Below are positions 17,201 through 28,753 of a stretch of DNA of 64,000 bases, piece by piece. The stretch lies in NCBI RefSeq assembly GCF_001949145.1, contig NW_019091527.1:7732-71731 (forward strand). The letters run 5' to 3'. Position 1 is the stretch's first letter. Each line of letters begins with the position of its first letter. The notes under the pieces were generated by a model. The model made no database searches. It saw only the letters and a list, made by a program, of their open reading frames with translations, and was not told the origin of the DNA. The translations under genes were made by a program, and so were the position numbers. Source of the DNA: Acanthaster planci (Eukaryota; Echinodermata; Asteroidea; Valvatida; Acanthasteridae).

Positions 17201-20200
17201 GGGATTTATTTCAGTTTTTGGTTTTCCAACAGATGCGAGGAGAAAGGTTGGTTCCTCCACCTGTCAACCTGAGGCCAGAGGTGGTGGACGATTTCGTGCG
17301 CAACTTCCTGGTGAAGATGGGAATGATGCGTACCATGGACTGCTTCCAGACAGAATGGTAACAAACGAAATGCCATCAGTCATTTGCAGTTAGCTCATAT
17401 GTAGGCTTGCCTTTGGTAAAGAGAACCGTCGATAGCTCGCACTATGGGATTCGAGCACCAGCAAGTGTCAAGGGTAAGCTATGGTCTGAACGACTTGGCT
17501 ACGGCTCACAGTATTACAGGTGCCTATGTATGGAAACCGCCACCTAGCAGCTAAAAACCAGTCTCCATAGATGGATGTGTTAATTCCTAGCCAGAGCCAC
17601 GTTATTCATACATGACCTATGCTTTGCATCGTTGCCCCTCAGGGTATTGGCATACACTTGGAGTGTACATCACATGATTACGATCTCTGTACCATGTCAA
17701 CGCCACATTAGGTATGAACTGCAGCAGCGCGGCCTCCTGAATGAGGAAGATGTCAAGACCGTCCCTGACTTATACGTTCACAACCAGCAGCTGGACGACC
17801 AGGTCAAGACGCTGAGGAGAGATTTGGAAAAGTTTAAGGATGCAGCGAAGTAAGTTTGGAGTGGAATGTAAAAGTAGGGGGAAGAAATTGTTTTCTACTA
17901 AAATTGTCTTATCAGTTTGGTACTGTGCAGTGTGGTATGATCACAAAAGCCTTGAATGATCACTGAGACATGGTTCAGTAATTAAGATTTGTCAGCTGAC
18001 ATCAGAGTTTCTCAATTCATTTAGAATTCTTGAAATAATTTACCAGTTGATAACATGCTTAATGGTTAACTGTATTAGATTATGTGAAGTCACCCTAATA
18101 TCAGAAACTTCAGTGTCATCTCATTCACTGTAATATTAGGAACTTTTGCTTGTTTCTTTTGAAGAAATTTCAGTGAATAAAAAGCAAATCTAAAATGACC
18201 AGATTTGAGTTAAAGAATATCATCGAGTATCGTTGTCCATTGCAAAAATCCAAAATTTGTGAAAAAAGGCGGTATTCGGATACACTATTGATATGGAGAT
18301 TGGGATCGAATTGAATTTTTGGAGGCATTCATGCTGACATACTCTGTGACCTTGTCATGACTTTTCTTTTCGCAGTAAAGCAAAGGACACTTACGTCAAG
18401 CTGCGAAAGGAGAGAGACTACAACCGCATGCACCACAAGAGAGTGGTGCAGGAGAAGAACCGACTGATTGAAGACATTAAAAAGTAAGGCTATGCAACGT
18501 GCTTCGACACTCTCACAGATACAGAATGAGGTCGCTAAAGCAAATTTATTTTTGACAATTTTTAATGTTGGATTGGGAAAATAAAGGGCTTGCTACTCAT
18601 ACTGGTTGCGTCCATTATTATTGCATTTTTGTACCAAACCATCACAGCCAAGAGGACGGAATTGTACATGATCTTACAAAAAAAAACAAATTGCAAAAAT
18701 AGATAAAAAGAAATACATTAAGTGACATAAATGTGTTAAAGATGCACAGATAGAAATTACTGAAAGTTGGGTCAAAATCATATGCCAGTATAAGTACACT
18801 CAACAGTTTTATAAAAAAAGACACAGGACAGGTATTTCGCTCATTGTTGCCACAGTGCACAAGGCACAGACAAAAGTGCTATCTTCCCTCGTCATGGGGA
18901 CCAGTACACACACGTGCTGAAACACAGACGCTGTGGGGACCAAAAATGTCATTGGGACAAATTTTTGTTGATGTTGACTTTTCAAACAACAACAGATTCA
19001 TCCCCTCAATGTGATAACGGCTTGGGCACGTGTTTGTCCAGAGTTTGCGATAAACACAACTGTGAATTGCTTTCAAAGCTCAAGGCATTGTGTTTACATT
19101 GCTTCCTACAACATACCTTGCTCCCATAGACTAAACAATCATACACGTTTGAGGATCGCTCATGGGAAATAACCTGTTCCCTTTGGGTCTGGTCCCTACG
19201 CTAACACCATACAGACTGGTAGGGTGAAAGCCATTCATTTCTTCCTATGCAGATTGAAGAAGCACTATGCCTCCTACGAGCCAACTTTGCAGCAGTTGAA
19301 GCAGAAGTATGAGATGGCCATGAAGGAGAAGATGCTGGCCAAGCTGGAGCGAGACAGAGCCGTCAATCAGGTAGAAATTCCACCGGGGCTTTGTCTGATT
19401 GCTGTACAAACTCTTTATCTTGTACTTGGAATTTGGTTGAATTTCAGACAAATTGGCAGTGTTGGTAATGCCTCATCAGATTGAAATCATTTAGTGGTAA
19501 AAGTTTGTATTGTGGTAACTTTGTCTAAAACTTGTTTGAATAGAATTTTTCTTGGGCTATTAAAAGTTCAAATAACTATGTCCTGTTGTGGAGATGAGTC
19601 CAGGAACAAGACTCACCCTTTCTACTGTGAGTTGCCGTCAATACAGTTATATGAATCTGTTTTGCCATCCACAATTTTTTCCTTGTACATCCATTAGCAA
19701 AATGTTTTGCCATCACCCATCCATCCACTTGAACAGGTTGCTGGCCTCCAGGCCACCTTGCGGAACCTGGAGTCAGGCAGTCGGGACAGTGGGTCCCTGG
19801 AGCTGTCCAAGGCTGAACGCCGGCTGGTCTACGCCTCGGGGGTGGGCCCCACTCAGAGCGCCGTACGCCAGGCCAGGGAGATGCACACCCAGCCCAGCCG
19901 ACCTGACCCCGACAACATGGACGTCACAGCTCAGCCCCAGCCCAGACACCCCGATGTAAGTCTGCTTTGTAATAATAGTATCAGTCGTCTGTTAAGTGAC
20001 TCCCCCAGTGACTAAGAATGTGACCCTCACCTCACTGATAACGTTGTGTTATTCACCCCAAATAACATATCCAAACAACAATAGTTTTCATTCAAGAATC
20101 TGCTGCTAGCCGGTGTTGTTTAACTTTATACCACCTGTTTTTGCCTTTCATTTCCCATTAATTCTGGGGCCTTGATATTTGCACCACAGCACATTATTAT

Positions 20201-23200
20201 GTTTCTTGGAAAGTTTGACGCATACTGGAAAATTCTGTGTAATCAGAATCCCTGTTCATAAACTAGGTACCCCAATGACTAATTGCCGTTTGATTTCCGA
20301 GATGTATTTCAGTTTATTATATATAACGGGTTTGCCCTTACCCAACGTATATTAATAAACACTGTATGCTCAGTGCTTGTCCGAGAGCTTGCGAAAAAAA
20401 AAAAAAAAAATACATCTTGAAAATAGTTCGCGGTACCCGCAAGCTTTGTGGTCNNNNNNNNNNNNNNNNNNNNNNNNNNNNNNNNNNNNNNNNNNNNNNN
20501 NNNNNNNNNNNNNNNTACATCTGGAAAATATTTCAGTTTATGTTTCTATTTTGCCTTTTGTTTTGAAAACGTTTTTAGGATTCTGAATTCCCAGTGGACA
20601 CAGGTGTCAACCCACAGCTGACTCACATCAAAGGCCCCTCTGCCCACCTGACTCGCACCGGAGGGTTTCGCCTGACCCACACCATCCAGGCACACACGCT
20701 GGCCGTCAGTGGGTGCGTATCCCTTCCCAGCCTCCCACCCCCACTTCACACCTTTCACCTCCACAGAAAGCCACCAACTCCCCAGAATACCAAACAATCG
20801 TAAACCAAGATTAAGCACCCAATTTAAAAATGCATTGGCCTCATACTTGGCTGTATTCAACCGAAGACATAAATTGTTTGTAGAATCTTTGAAGGTACAT
20901 GACGACAGTGTTTAACTTAGTTTTGGAGTGGATAACCTTTGCTTGAACTGGTCTGATGTACATGTGTAAACATGAACAGTTCTTGATGTACAGGTGTATT
21001 TGCCGTGCAAGAAGAGTTTGGCCAATCTCTTGATGAAAATCGTATGCTGTGATGGGGTCATGATGGCTTTTACTGGGAAAAGCAAACTTTTCTATTCTGC
21101 TTTGTTGTCATTTCATTTGACGTATGACTTGAACAAAGAGATTTTTGACAAATGGGAAGAGCCAGTACCATTGGGCCGGGTAGTTCAGATAGTTGAGCTC
21201 TGGCACAGTGTGCATGAGATCACAGGCTCAAATCTTGTTCCAGTCAATTTCTTCCTTCGTCTTTACGAGAAATATGACTTGTAAAAATGATGAATTGACA
21301 CTGCATAATTTCAAAAATATGAAGAAGACACTTGAATGGCTGTTTTGCTGATAGGTTTAAAATGACAGGTGAAATGATGTATTCGAAAAGTTGAGAAGAA
21401 TTTATGTGATCAAGACATATATCGTGTTTGTTTGCCTGTTTTCTTCCGCAGCATTGCCCTGCATCCTCGCAAGCAGATCCTGGCCACGGTGAGCGACGAT
21501 CACACCTGGAAGATGTGGGCCATCCCCAGTGGGGACATCATCATGACCGGAGAGGGCCACACCGACTGGGTGGCAGACTGCGACTTCCATCCCAGGTATG
21601 TAGACCGAACCTGTGGCAGTGTGGAGCCGGCCGTAGCGAGCCTGTCTTTAATGGTGGACGACCTTTAAACGATGGATTCATCCACCGTCAGGGATAGAAT
21701 CCTTTTCAGACCAGATCTCACCTTGTTTGCTACTTCTTAACACCACTCCAATTTAGCCTCCTTTTACTAGTAGCTTAACTTATACATATAAGACTAGCTC
21801 CACATAGGCATCAAAGTTGAGGTACGTTCAAAATCATGTGGTAACATGTCTAGTGACAGAGCATTTCAGCACCACAGTTTACCACATCTGTCCAAACCAA
21901 TTGGCTGTGGTCTGGAGTAGCACACCCGTCTATTGGAAGTAGCTGCAGCCGCTAGTCTGTGGCTTAGCCATAGCCACCCATGTCATTCCCAGCTACAGCC
22001 ATAACATCTGGATGCAGCCTGAACATTGTATGGGCTGACAGATCAATTCTCTGTCTGGTTGTTGCAGTGGAGCCCAGCTTGTTACAGCCAGCGGCGACGC
22101 CACAGTCAAGATCTGGGACTTCTCCAAAGCAGAGTGCGTGCACACCTTCACCGAACACCAACATGCAGGCAAGTCAATACGGACAGTTCACAGTACAGTG
22201 TGCCACCGAGAGGTTTCCATGGAGTGGCCATTTTCCAGGTTTACAGTTGGCATTAGTGAGGATTTTGAGTTTCAGAGATTGGAGCAGGTTTTGCTGCCTC
22301 ACAAAGACATCATCTTGTGCTCAAAACAAGCTCACTAATCTACCCTTATGAACAACAGGGGACAATTCAAGTTCCTCGCGCACAGCCAGTGAACGGAATT
22401 TGTCAGCCACTTACCACAGTGCGCTGCAAACAAACAGCTTTGTTTTGCCATCCTCTTGTTGGTGCACTTTATTGTTAATCACTCATATCGATGACCGTCA
22501 ATGAATATGTGATCTGTCACCACAAAATGCGCTGAAAGTCGGAATTTTCAAAAATTGAGATATTGGTGTTGTTGAAGTCAGCGGAAAAAGACCTTTCCAG
22601 TGGTATATACATGGAACACTTAGGGTAAAAGTATCACTCTTTTCACTATTTCAGACCTGGTATGAATAATGCTGTCATCAAAATTGCTGAAAAAATGACA
22701 TTTTTAAATAATGGTCCTGTGAAATGTTTGGAATTAAATAGGAGACAGGTTACTCTCTCCAAATATTACAAAACCTCAAAAATGACCTCCGCTTCAATAT
22801 CACTTTGAACCTCAAATAGGAAAGAGCAAGATGCGGCTTTACTTTCATTTTGTTGTAACCAGTCACATATTTGTATTTTTAAGCTTTTTGGACATGGACA
22901 TGCGTAGTGTGTATTTATTTATTACTCATCAAAGTCCTTATTTAGTCTTGTCTATGTCAATAACTTGTACAAGTATTTTTGTCTGTACAGTTTTTCAAGT
23001 CCTTTGACCAAAAACACAGTTGACAAATTTAGAGATCGAACATACAGTTGTATAGCTCAGTTTACAAGTCCCCCTGCACAGTATTCTGGAGGTTGCATAT
23101 TTACATTCCATTTATTGGATTTCCTTGATCAACCTGATGTTGAAGTTTCAAAAATAATCCAGTGCCCTGAATGTTTGGTACTGCTTCGTGCACTTTTGTC

Positions 23201-25744
23201 TGTACCTCTGAAGAGTGGTGTCCTATCCAAACCATAAAGGGCAGCAATGACAAGCCAAATCAAGTCAGGTGTCCAATTGGTTAACATCTGTCTGATTGTG
23301 TTTTTCCTCAGTGTGGGGCTGTGCTTGGCACACCTGCGGAGACTTCATAGCCAGTTGCTCCATGGACAACACCTCCAAGGTCTGGGATCTCAACAGGTGA
23401 GGAGAGCAAGAGAAATCACACTGGTTGCCCCAATTTGGCCTCAAGTCACTGTTGCAGTGCTCAGATTATACATCTCCGGACCCTGTCACAAGATGACTCA
23501 AACTTGGTGACAACCAATTCTTTGGAAAAAAAAAAGGTGCCTGTACGTGCAAGTGGTTAGTTCCAGTGCTTTAAACTGCAACTTCCGCTAGGCGTGTGTG
23601 TATGGGTGTATCTCTCTTACATATGCTGACAAAGTTACCTTGAATATAAAATTGCATTGGATTTTACTGCAAGTATAATTAATCTTAGTTGTATGATTCT
23701 GGTATACGCATCGCTATACTGGTGTGGGCCTGTAGTGTAATCACCCCCTCACTGGTGAGAAAAAAAGAGAGATGTCGGACCAACACTTGAACAGTTGTTC
23801 TGGTGCCCATAGTGTAAACACACAGATTCTAGCAGCGTTTACACCTGCAGACGAAAGTTAGCTGTGTTCACGCTGTGTCGAGTGTGCAACAACCACTGCT
23901 CAGATGATTTTTATGGGCCCAACAGGACATTGGTGCTGAGTAACAAAAGCATCAGCTGACCTATACTGGGAAGCTTCAAGTATTAACAAGTAAATCCATA
24001 ACAACTTTGTCTCATGTCTGTGCAATTTCAGCCTGCGATGTCGCTTCACACTCCGAGGCCACACCGATTCCGTCAACAGCATCATGTTCCTGCCATATTC
24101 CAACACGCTGTTGACCTCCTCAGCTGATAAAACCGTTTCCCTGTGGGATGCAAGAATGGTACTTATCCACCCCTCTTGCTCACCCCTTGGCTGTGTGTCC
24201 AAATTATTAGCGTTGCAACATGTCTCCTTCCCACATTTAAATTAAAATCAATTTTTTTGTTAGCACTAGCGTTCATTGCTCTAAATTTATCAAGTGCAAA
24301 TTCTGCTATTGATATTTTCATTATAGAGGAGGCCCAGAAAATGGGGGAAAGGTCCCATTTTCCATGAAATTTCTAAGATATTTTAAACTTTTGCACATAA
24401 TTTAAATAATAGTATACTCATCATATGGACCTAATTTGTCAGCATACCCTTGATATATGTTCTTCAGAGCTGTTAAGAAGAGTACATCAGAAGATGTCAT
24501 GTGTTGTAATGCAGTTCTCTCTTGATTATTATAATATCTGTCTCAGGTATAAACTTTATGATTCTTTTTAAAGAATTACTTCTTCAGAACGTTTTATTTC
24601 CGTCATCAACAGGGCATCTGTGGGCAGACTTTCTACGGTCACTTGCACTCCGTCAACCACGCCACTTTCAACCTCAAGGGAGACGCTGTCGCATCCTGTG
24701 ACAGCTACGGCAACATCAAACTCTGGGACGTGCGCACCTGTGCTCCTATGGCAACCGTGGACATTGGGCCCCATCCAGCCAACCGAGTTGCATTTGACGG
24801 ATCGAGCTCAGTGCTGGCCATTGCAAGTAACGATGGTACCACCAAGATGTACGAAGTCGCAAGTGGACAGGTAAGACTTTTTCTCTTTAGTCCTCCAGAT
24901 TTTGTGTCAGTGCTGTCTTCCAAAATTTGCCTGTTCATGTACAGCGTACGTAATTTGTGTTTTGTGAGGCTTACAATCACCTGATCCAGATGTAATCTGA
25001 AAATGGAATTATTACCCAAAAGATAATAATGTTTCAATCATACATATGTGGTTTGCTCCGTTAAGAAAAGGCTTATATGTTGAATGTTGATTGATTCAAT
25101 TCTAAGGAAACATTTCTGAATCCTGATGTCAAACAAACTCCCTGTTCATCATGATATTTTCAATCATGGTGGCTCTGCTTCCATCGTCTGTCCATTAAAT
25201 ATGTATGGGTGATGTATTAGACACATTGGCCCACTATGGCCGGTCTGTTGCAGTTTTCCAACAGAACTGCGGGAGTACCCCGTTTCAGCTAACACTTTGC
25301 ATTTGCCAATCAATACATTGGGCCAATAATCCAGTGTGTTTTAAAAAGCCCTGTTAACATAGGCAGGTCCTATTTGTCTGACTAAGTGCTGATTTTTCTG
25401 TTTGGCGTAAGAAGTTTGCAGTCAACACGAGACCCAAGATCAAAGTCGTCAGGTCTAAACTGCTTCAAGTTTCCATGAAGATTTTTTTTTTCTTTCATGT
25501 GGAAAAATTCTGCCAGGATCAGAATGCCAGGCCTTCCACAAGTAACTCTTAAGATTCGCTTTAAATTTTTGTGTGTTTTTTTTTTGGTTATTAAACTCTC
25601 AGTTTTGGTTTTTATTTTGTTTTGCCTTCAAAGGTGTCCAACTTGGCTGGTCACGAAGACGCGGTGCATTCGGTCTGCTTTGATAAGTCAGGCGACTTTC
25701 TTGTCTCTGGCAGTAGTGACTGCACCGTCAGAATCTGGTCCTAG
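14231..25744 (+). CDS. SPAG16: Sperm-associated antigen 16 / PF20, axonemal central-apparatus WD-repeat protein
   Basis: Fifteen exons: 14231-14285, 15832-15906, 16242-16309, 17233-17357, 17712-17849, 18376-18483, 19253-19370, 19737-19955, 20579-20712, 21452-21595, 22068-22168, 23312-23396, 24032-24158, 24613-24870, 25634-25744. All phases agree and give 621 residues, near the length of vertebrate SPAG16. The N-terminus reads GAYYLEQ, then an acidic patch. Residues about 75-120 (VDDFVRNFLVKMGMMRT) form a LisH-like segment, about 120-250 a coiled coil with RDYNRMHHKRVVQEKN, and about 335-621 seven WD repeats (for example WKMW, VKIWDF, SKVWDL, VSLWDA, IKLWDV, VRIWS). The protein sits on the bridge of the 9+2 axoneme central pair and is needed for ciliary and flagellar beating; this is family knowledge. 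The donors after exons 1 (GTATCC) and 3 (GTCAGC) are weak but keep frame, and intron 11 is GC-AG. Expression is presumably in sperm and ciliated cells. Confidence 0.96.
14719..15294. mobile_element. Inverted-repeat element with tRNA-like B box, copy 1
   Basis: The left end CAGTGGATATTTAGCC and the reverse complement of the right end, CAGTGGATATTTATCC, form terminal inverted repeats. The interior matches the copy at 48965-49863 in several blocks, including CAGGAAAAGAAAATGTCA and a right-end block near TCGTGTATAG. On the minus strand near 15076-15126 a T-arm-like stem and loop (CTGGGTTCAATTCCCAG) contains a B-box-like core. No coding capacity. It lies in SPAG16 intron 1. Confidence 0.65.
20454..20515. 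other. Assembly gap (62 N)
   Basis: Unknown bases within SPAG16 intron 8, after a run of A. The sequences on the two sides are similar (TACATCTTGAAAATA before, TACATCTGGAAAATA after), suggesting a tandem repeat or a false join at the gap. No SPAG16 coding sequence appears to be missing. Confidence 0.97.
21173..21244 (+). repeat. Decayed tRNA-like unit (tRNA-derived SINE head or tRNA pseudogene)
   Basis: Sequence in SPAG16 intron 9 carries an A-box-like TAGTTCAGATAGTTGAG and, about 30 bases later, a B-box-like GGCTCAAATCT, the spacing of a tRNA internal promoter. Its plus-strand translation (VVQIVELWHSVHEITGSN) is the kind of peptide seen when tRNA-type sequence is conceptually translated. 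The acceptor stem does not pair well and the ends are degenerate, so a working tRNA is unlikely. Confidence 0.5.
22169..22170 (+). other. GC splice donor of SPAG16 intron 11
   Basis: The exon ends CATGCAG and the intron begins GCAAGT, a good donor in all positions except C for T. The next exon (23312) follows a normal CAG acceptor, and joining them restores HAVWGCAWH, the conserved start of a WD repeat. No GT nearby would keep the frame. Confidence 0.85.
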
Positions 25745-26984
25745 ATTCTCACCAGCTCTGTAAAATATTTATGTGGTGAAACTTGGAATGATATAGTTTT
25801 GTTTAGTTTTGAGCTTGTAAATGATGTGAGGATGGCTGCTGTCTTCGATGGTTGAGTAGAGTGGATGAGGAGTTTCAAACTTGAACTCTTTCGGTCAGAG
25901 ATTGAAAAGGTCCTGTCAGTAAAAATACACATTTCTCCAAAGATTTAAATGTCACATACAGCTTTTATAGCGACTCACCCAGAATTGTGAGTAAGATAAA
26001 CTCAGTCTAGATTCAGGGTTGTGGAATTGTAAGAAGATCAGATTGTAAACAATCAAACTACAAAGGTACATCATTTTAACATGAAACACATTCAGATAGA
26101 ATGTATAAAAAGAAACCTGCTCAGAAAAAAAACCAAAAACACTGACATTCCTTCCAGTTGCAGAAATTCCATTAGTAATACACTTTCAGACGTTTTTATG
26201 TGATTTTTCCCTTTTCTCCATCCACCTGCAAGAGGAAGAGGTTTGATTGAGATCCTCTGTTTGAAATGATTGTCAATCACGAGGCAAGGTTTAGCTGAGC
26301 AAAAGAACGGCGGTTGGTTGTTTTCCCCTAGCCATACATTCAACAATTCACCGAATGCATTTTTACACTCTAATTGGAGGTTTGAAGCCTTCTTTTGGGA
26401 TTAGACAGTGGAGTGCGTGAAGTAGATCCGTTCGCACTTGCATGTGTGTATTTGAACTTATTGTATATACACGTATCTTCTTTAAGGTTTACCAATTATT
26501 TTGGATTTACCCTTGTTTTCTGTAAAGGATTTCCTCCCTGAACATTCATCTCATGGAGGTATATAATTACTCTGTTGACTTGTTCTAATAATTGATTAGA
26601 AAAACACAGCAGTTTGAAGTTAGTTCTCTTATTGGTCATGTGGCGAGGCCAGTTGAATCTGAGAGAGTGATTGAAATGTGTTACATGTAACGTTACACCT
26701 GCTTTGGATGCAGCTAGTACATAGTTTAGAAATTCAGGCCAAGATTAACAGAACAGGAACAGCACCCCATAGAAATCTTGAATTCAACCATGATACATCA
26801 GCTTTCTATCCATTGGCCATTACATGAACTTGTTGCACAGTACAGCAATTGAGAATCACCGGTTCTTTTCAGAACCCCACATGCTCCAAAAACAAGGAGA
26901 TTTACCCATAGTGTTGCCGGCAACCCATCTAGTTTACTTGCTTCCTCCACCATGGAAAGTTTCAAATCTCAGTACAGTCATTCT

Positions 26985-27510
26985 CAATAAAAACTTCATC
27001 ATATCTTTACACTCCGCTCCTTTTGGTTAAATGCACTAAAAGGTGCACTTTTTAAAAACCTGAAATTATCCATGTTTCCCGGGACAAGTGAGAGCGCTGT
27101 TGCTTTGGTGTCATCCAGGAAAGCGTGGTTTATTGCATAGGTTTTTCTAAAATTGTGAACCCAGAATTTACTTATTAAAACATTTCTAAGAAAAGCTTTG
27201 GTGCTCACGTATTGCTATGCACATAAACCTTAATGAATTAGTAAAGAAGAGAAAATTTAGTCCAGCGAAATCTACAAAATGCAAGACTTTTCAGCTTAAA
27301 TAAACCAGTGCAACATTAACACTTTATTCCTGGGTTGACATCACAGTTTTGCTCATGAAAATAGAAATACTCGGCATGGAAATTGAAAAGGCAGCAAACT
27401 ACCATTTGAAATAGTGAATGAAAAGTTCAAAATAAGGTTAACTGAGACACAAAGGTGCACTTTGAAGGTTTGTAATATTAAAAACCAAATTGATTGCAGC
27501 TACCCTTTAA
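26985..27510. mobile_element. Copy of the TTAA-ended dispersed repeat (one end preserved)
   Basis: Matches, in inverted orientation, the element at 50845-51417. Shared words include TTGTGAACCCAGAATTTACT and TTTGGTTAAATGCA, and the right end ATTGCAGCTACCCTTTAA equals the other copy's terminus. The left terminal repeat is not recognisable, so the start is approximate. Confidence 0.6.
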
Positions 27511-28530
27511 AGGCGGATCCAAAACCATTTTGGAGGTGGGGGCTAGCTGGGCCAAAAGTTTGGAATTTTGTATGTATAATTTATAGCCTTTCTTGGGGTT
27601 GAGGCTACATTTGGGGCTTTTTACACGCTGTTTGGAGGAGAAAATGAAATAGACCTTTCATTGTTAAACGAAAAATTGGGTTATTTTTGGGGGGCAGCAT
27701 GGCCCCAGCTGGCGCCACTCCGGATCTGCCTTTGCAGAGCTTAAGCAGTAACTCCAGGTAATGAACAAGAATAACCGATAGTTTTCCCGGGTAATTTAGC
27801 ACTTTTTTCATCTAAAATTGCAAAAAAGAAAGTTTAATTTCGTCAAAGAGTGGTCACTCGCGCCAAATTTTGATTCCAATTTCAAAATAACACCACTAAA
27901 TTTCACTTTCAGATCACTGTAATTCACGAAAAGAACCGTTCTTATTCGCCCTGTTTATCGTCATTTTTGTCTCACTCCTGAATGGTGTTGAACTTGAAAG
28001 CAAATTGAGTTGGTTTTTTTGTCATTTATTTTACCGATTTTATCATTCCCTTTCGTCAGAGGCATGATTGAAAAGTTTACGAAAGACAAGATACACATGT
28101 ACCAGTAATCTCGCCTGATTAACGAGAGAAAGTCAAATAAGTGAGTTATGTCATTACTGCGATATGTTTGTGCCTGATTGCTTCGGCCTACTCTTTTTAG
28201 TTAATTTGAATCACAACAAAAATGACGTCCAAATAACCACGAAGTTAATCTTTATGAAAAATCCAATGAATGACGAATTTGCATTTCCGATTCAACGCCA
28301 TTCCAGGAGTGAGACGAAAATGACGATAAATTTGACGAATAAGAATGGTTCTTTTCGTGAATTACAATGATGTGAAAGTGGAATCTAGTGGCGTGATTTA
28401 GAAATTACAATCAACATTTGGGGCGAGTGACCATTCTTTGACGAAATTAAACTTTCTTTTAAGCAATTTTACATGAATGAAGTGCAAAATTAACTGGGAA
28501 AACCTATGATATGGCTTTGGGTACAGTCAC

Positions 28531-28536
28531 TTTATT
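28531..28536 (-). promoter_or_regulatory. Possible polyadenylation signal for receptor A
   Basis: AATAAA on the minus strand about 220 bases after the receptor A stop codon. Position and strand fit, but the word is common in AT-rich DNA. Confidence 0.4.
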
Positions 28537-28753
28537 TAGCTCCCCACTTTGACGAGGAAGTTTGAAAGTTGCGTGGTGTTTTTCAGCGTTACTTTTACAA
28601 AGAGAAATCCTTAATGGTGTGTACATTCTCCAACCTTACGCTTATTGTGTGTCTACAGCTCTGGTCTAAGAACAAACCTGAAAGTGGGACGTATTTACAA
28701 ACGGTAAACACATCAAGGTATTCTGTTTCAGATTGATGTGCCAGTGTTTTATG

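Larger units (their letters stand above)
25745..28753. other. Intergenic region between SPAG16 and receptor A 3' ends
   Basis: Convergent 3' ends with no recognisable gene. AATAAA-type words occur near 26986 and 27297 and could serve a long SPAG16 3' UTR. A copy of a dispersed repeat ends at 27510. Confidence 0.5.
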
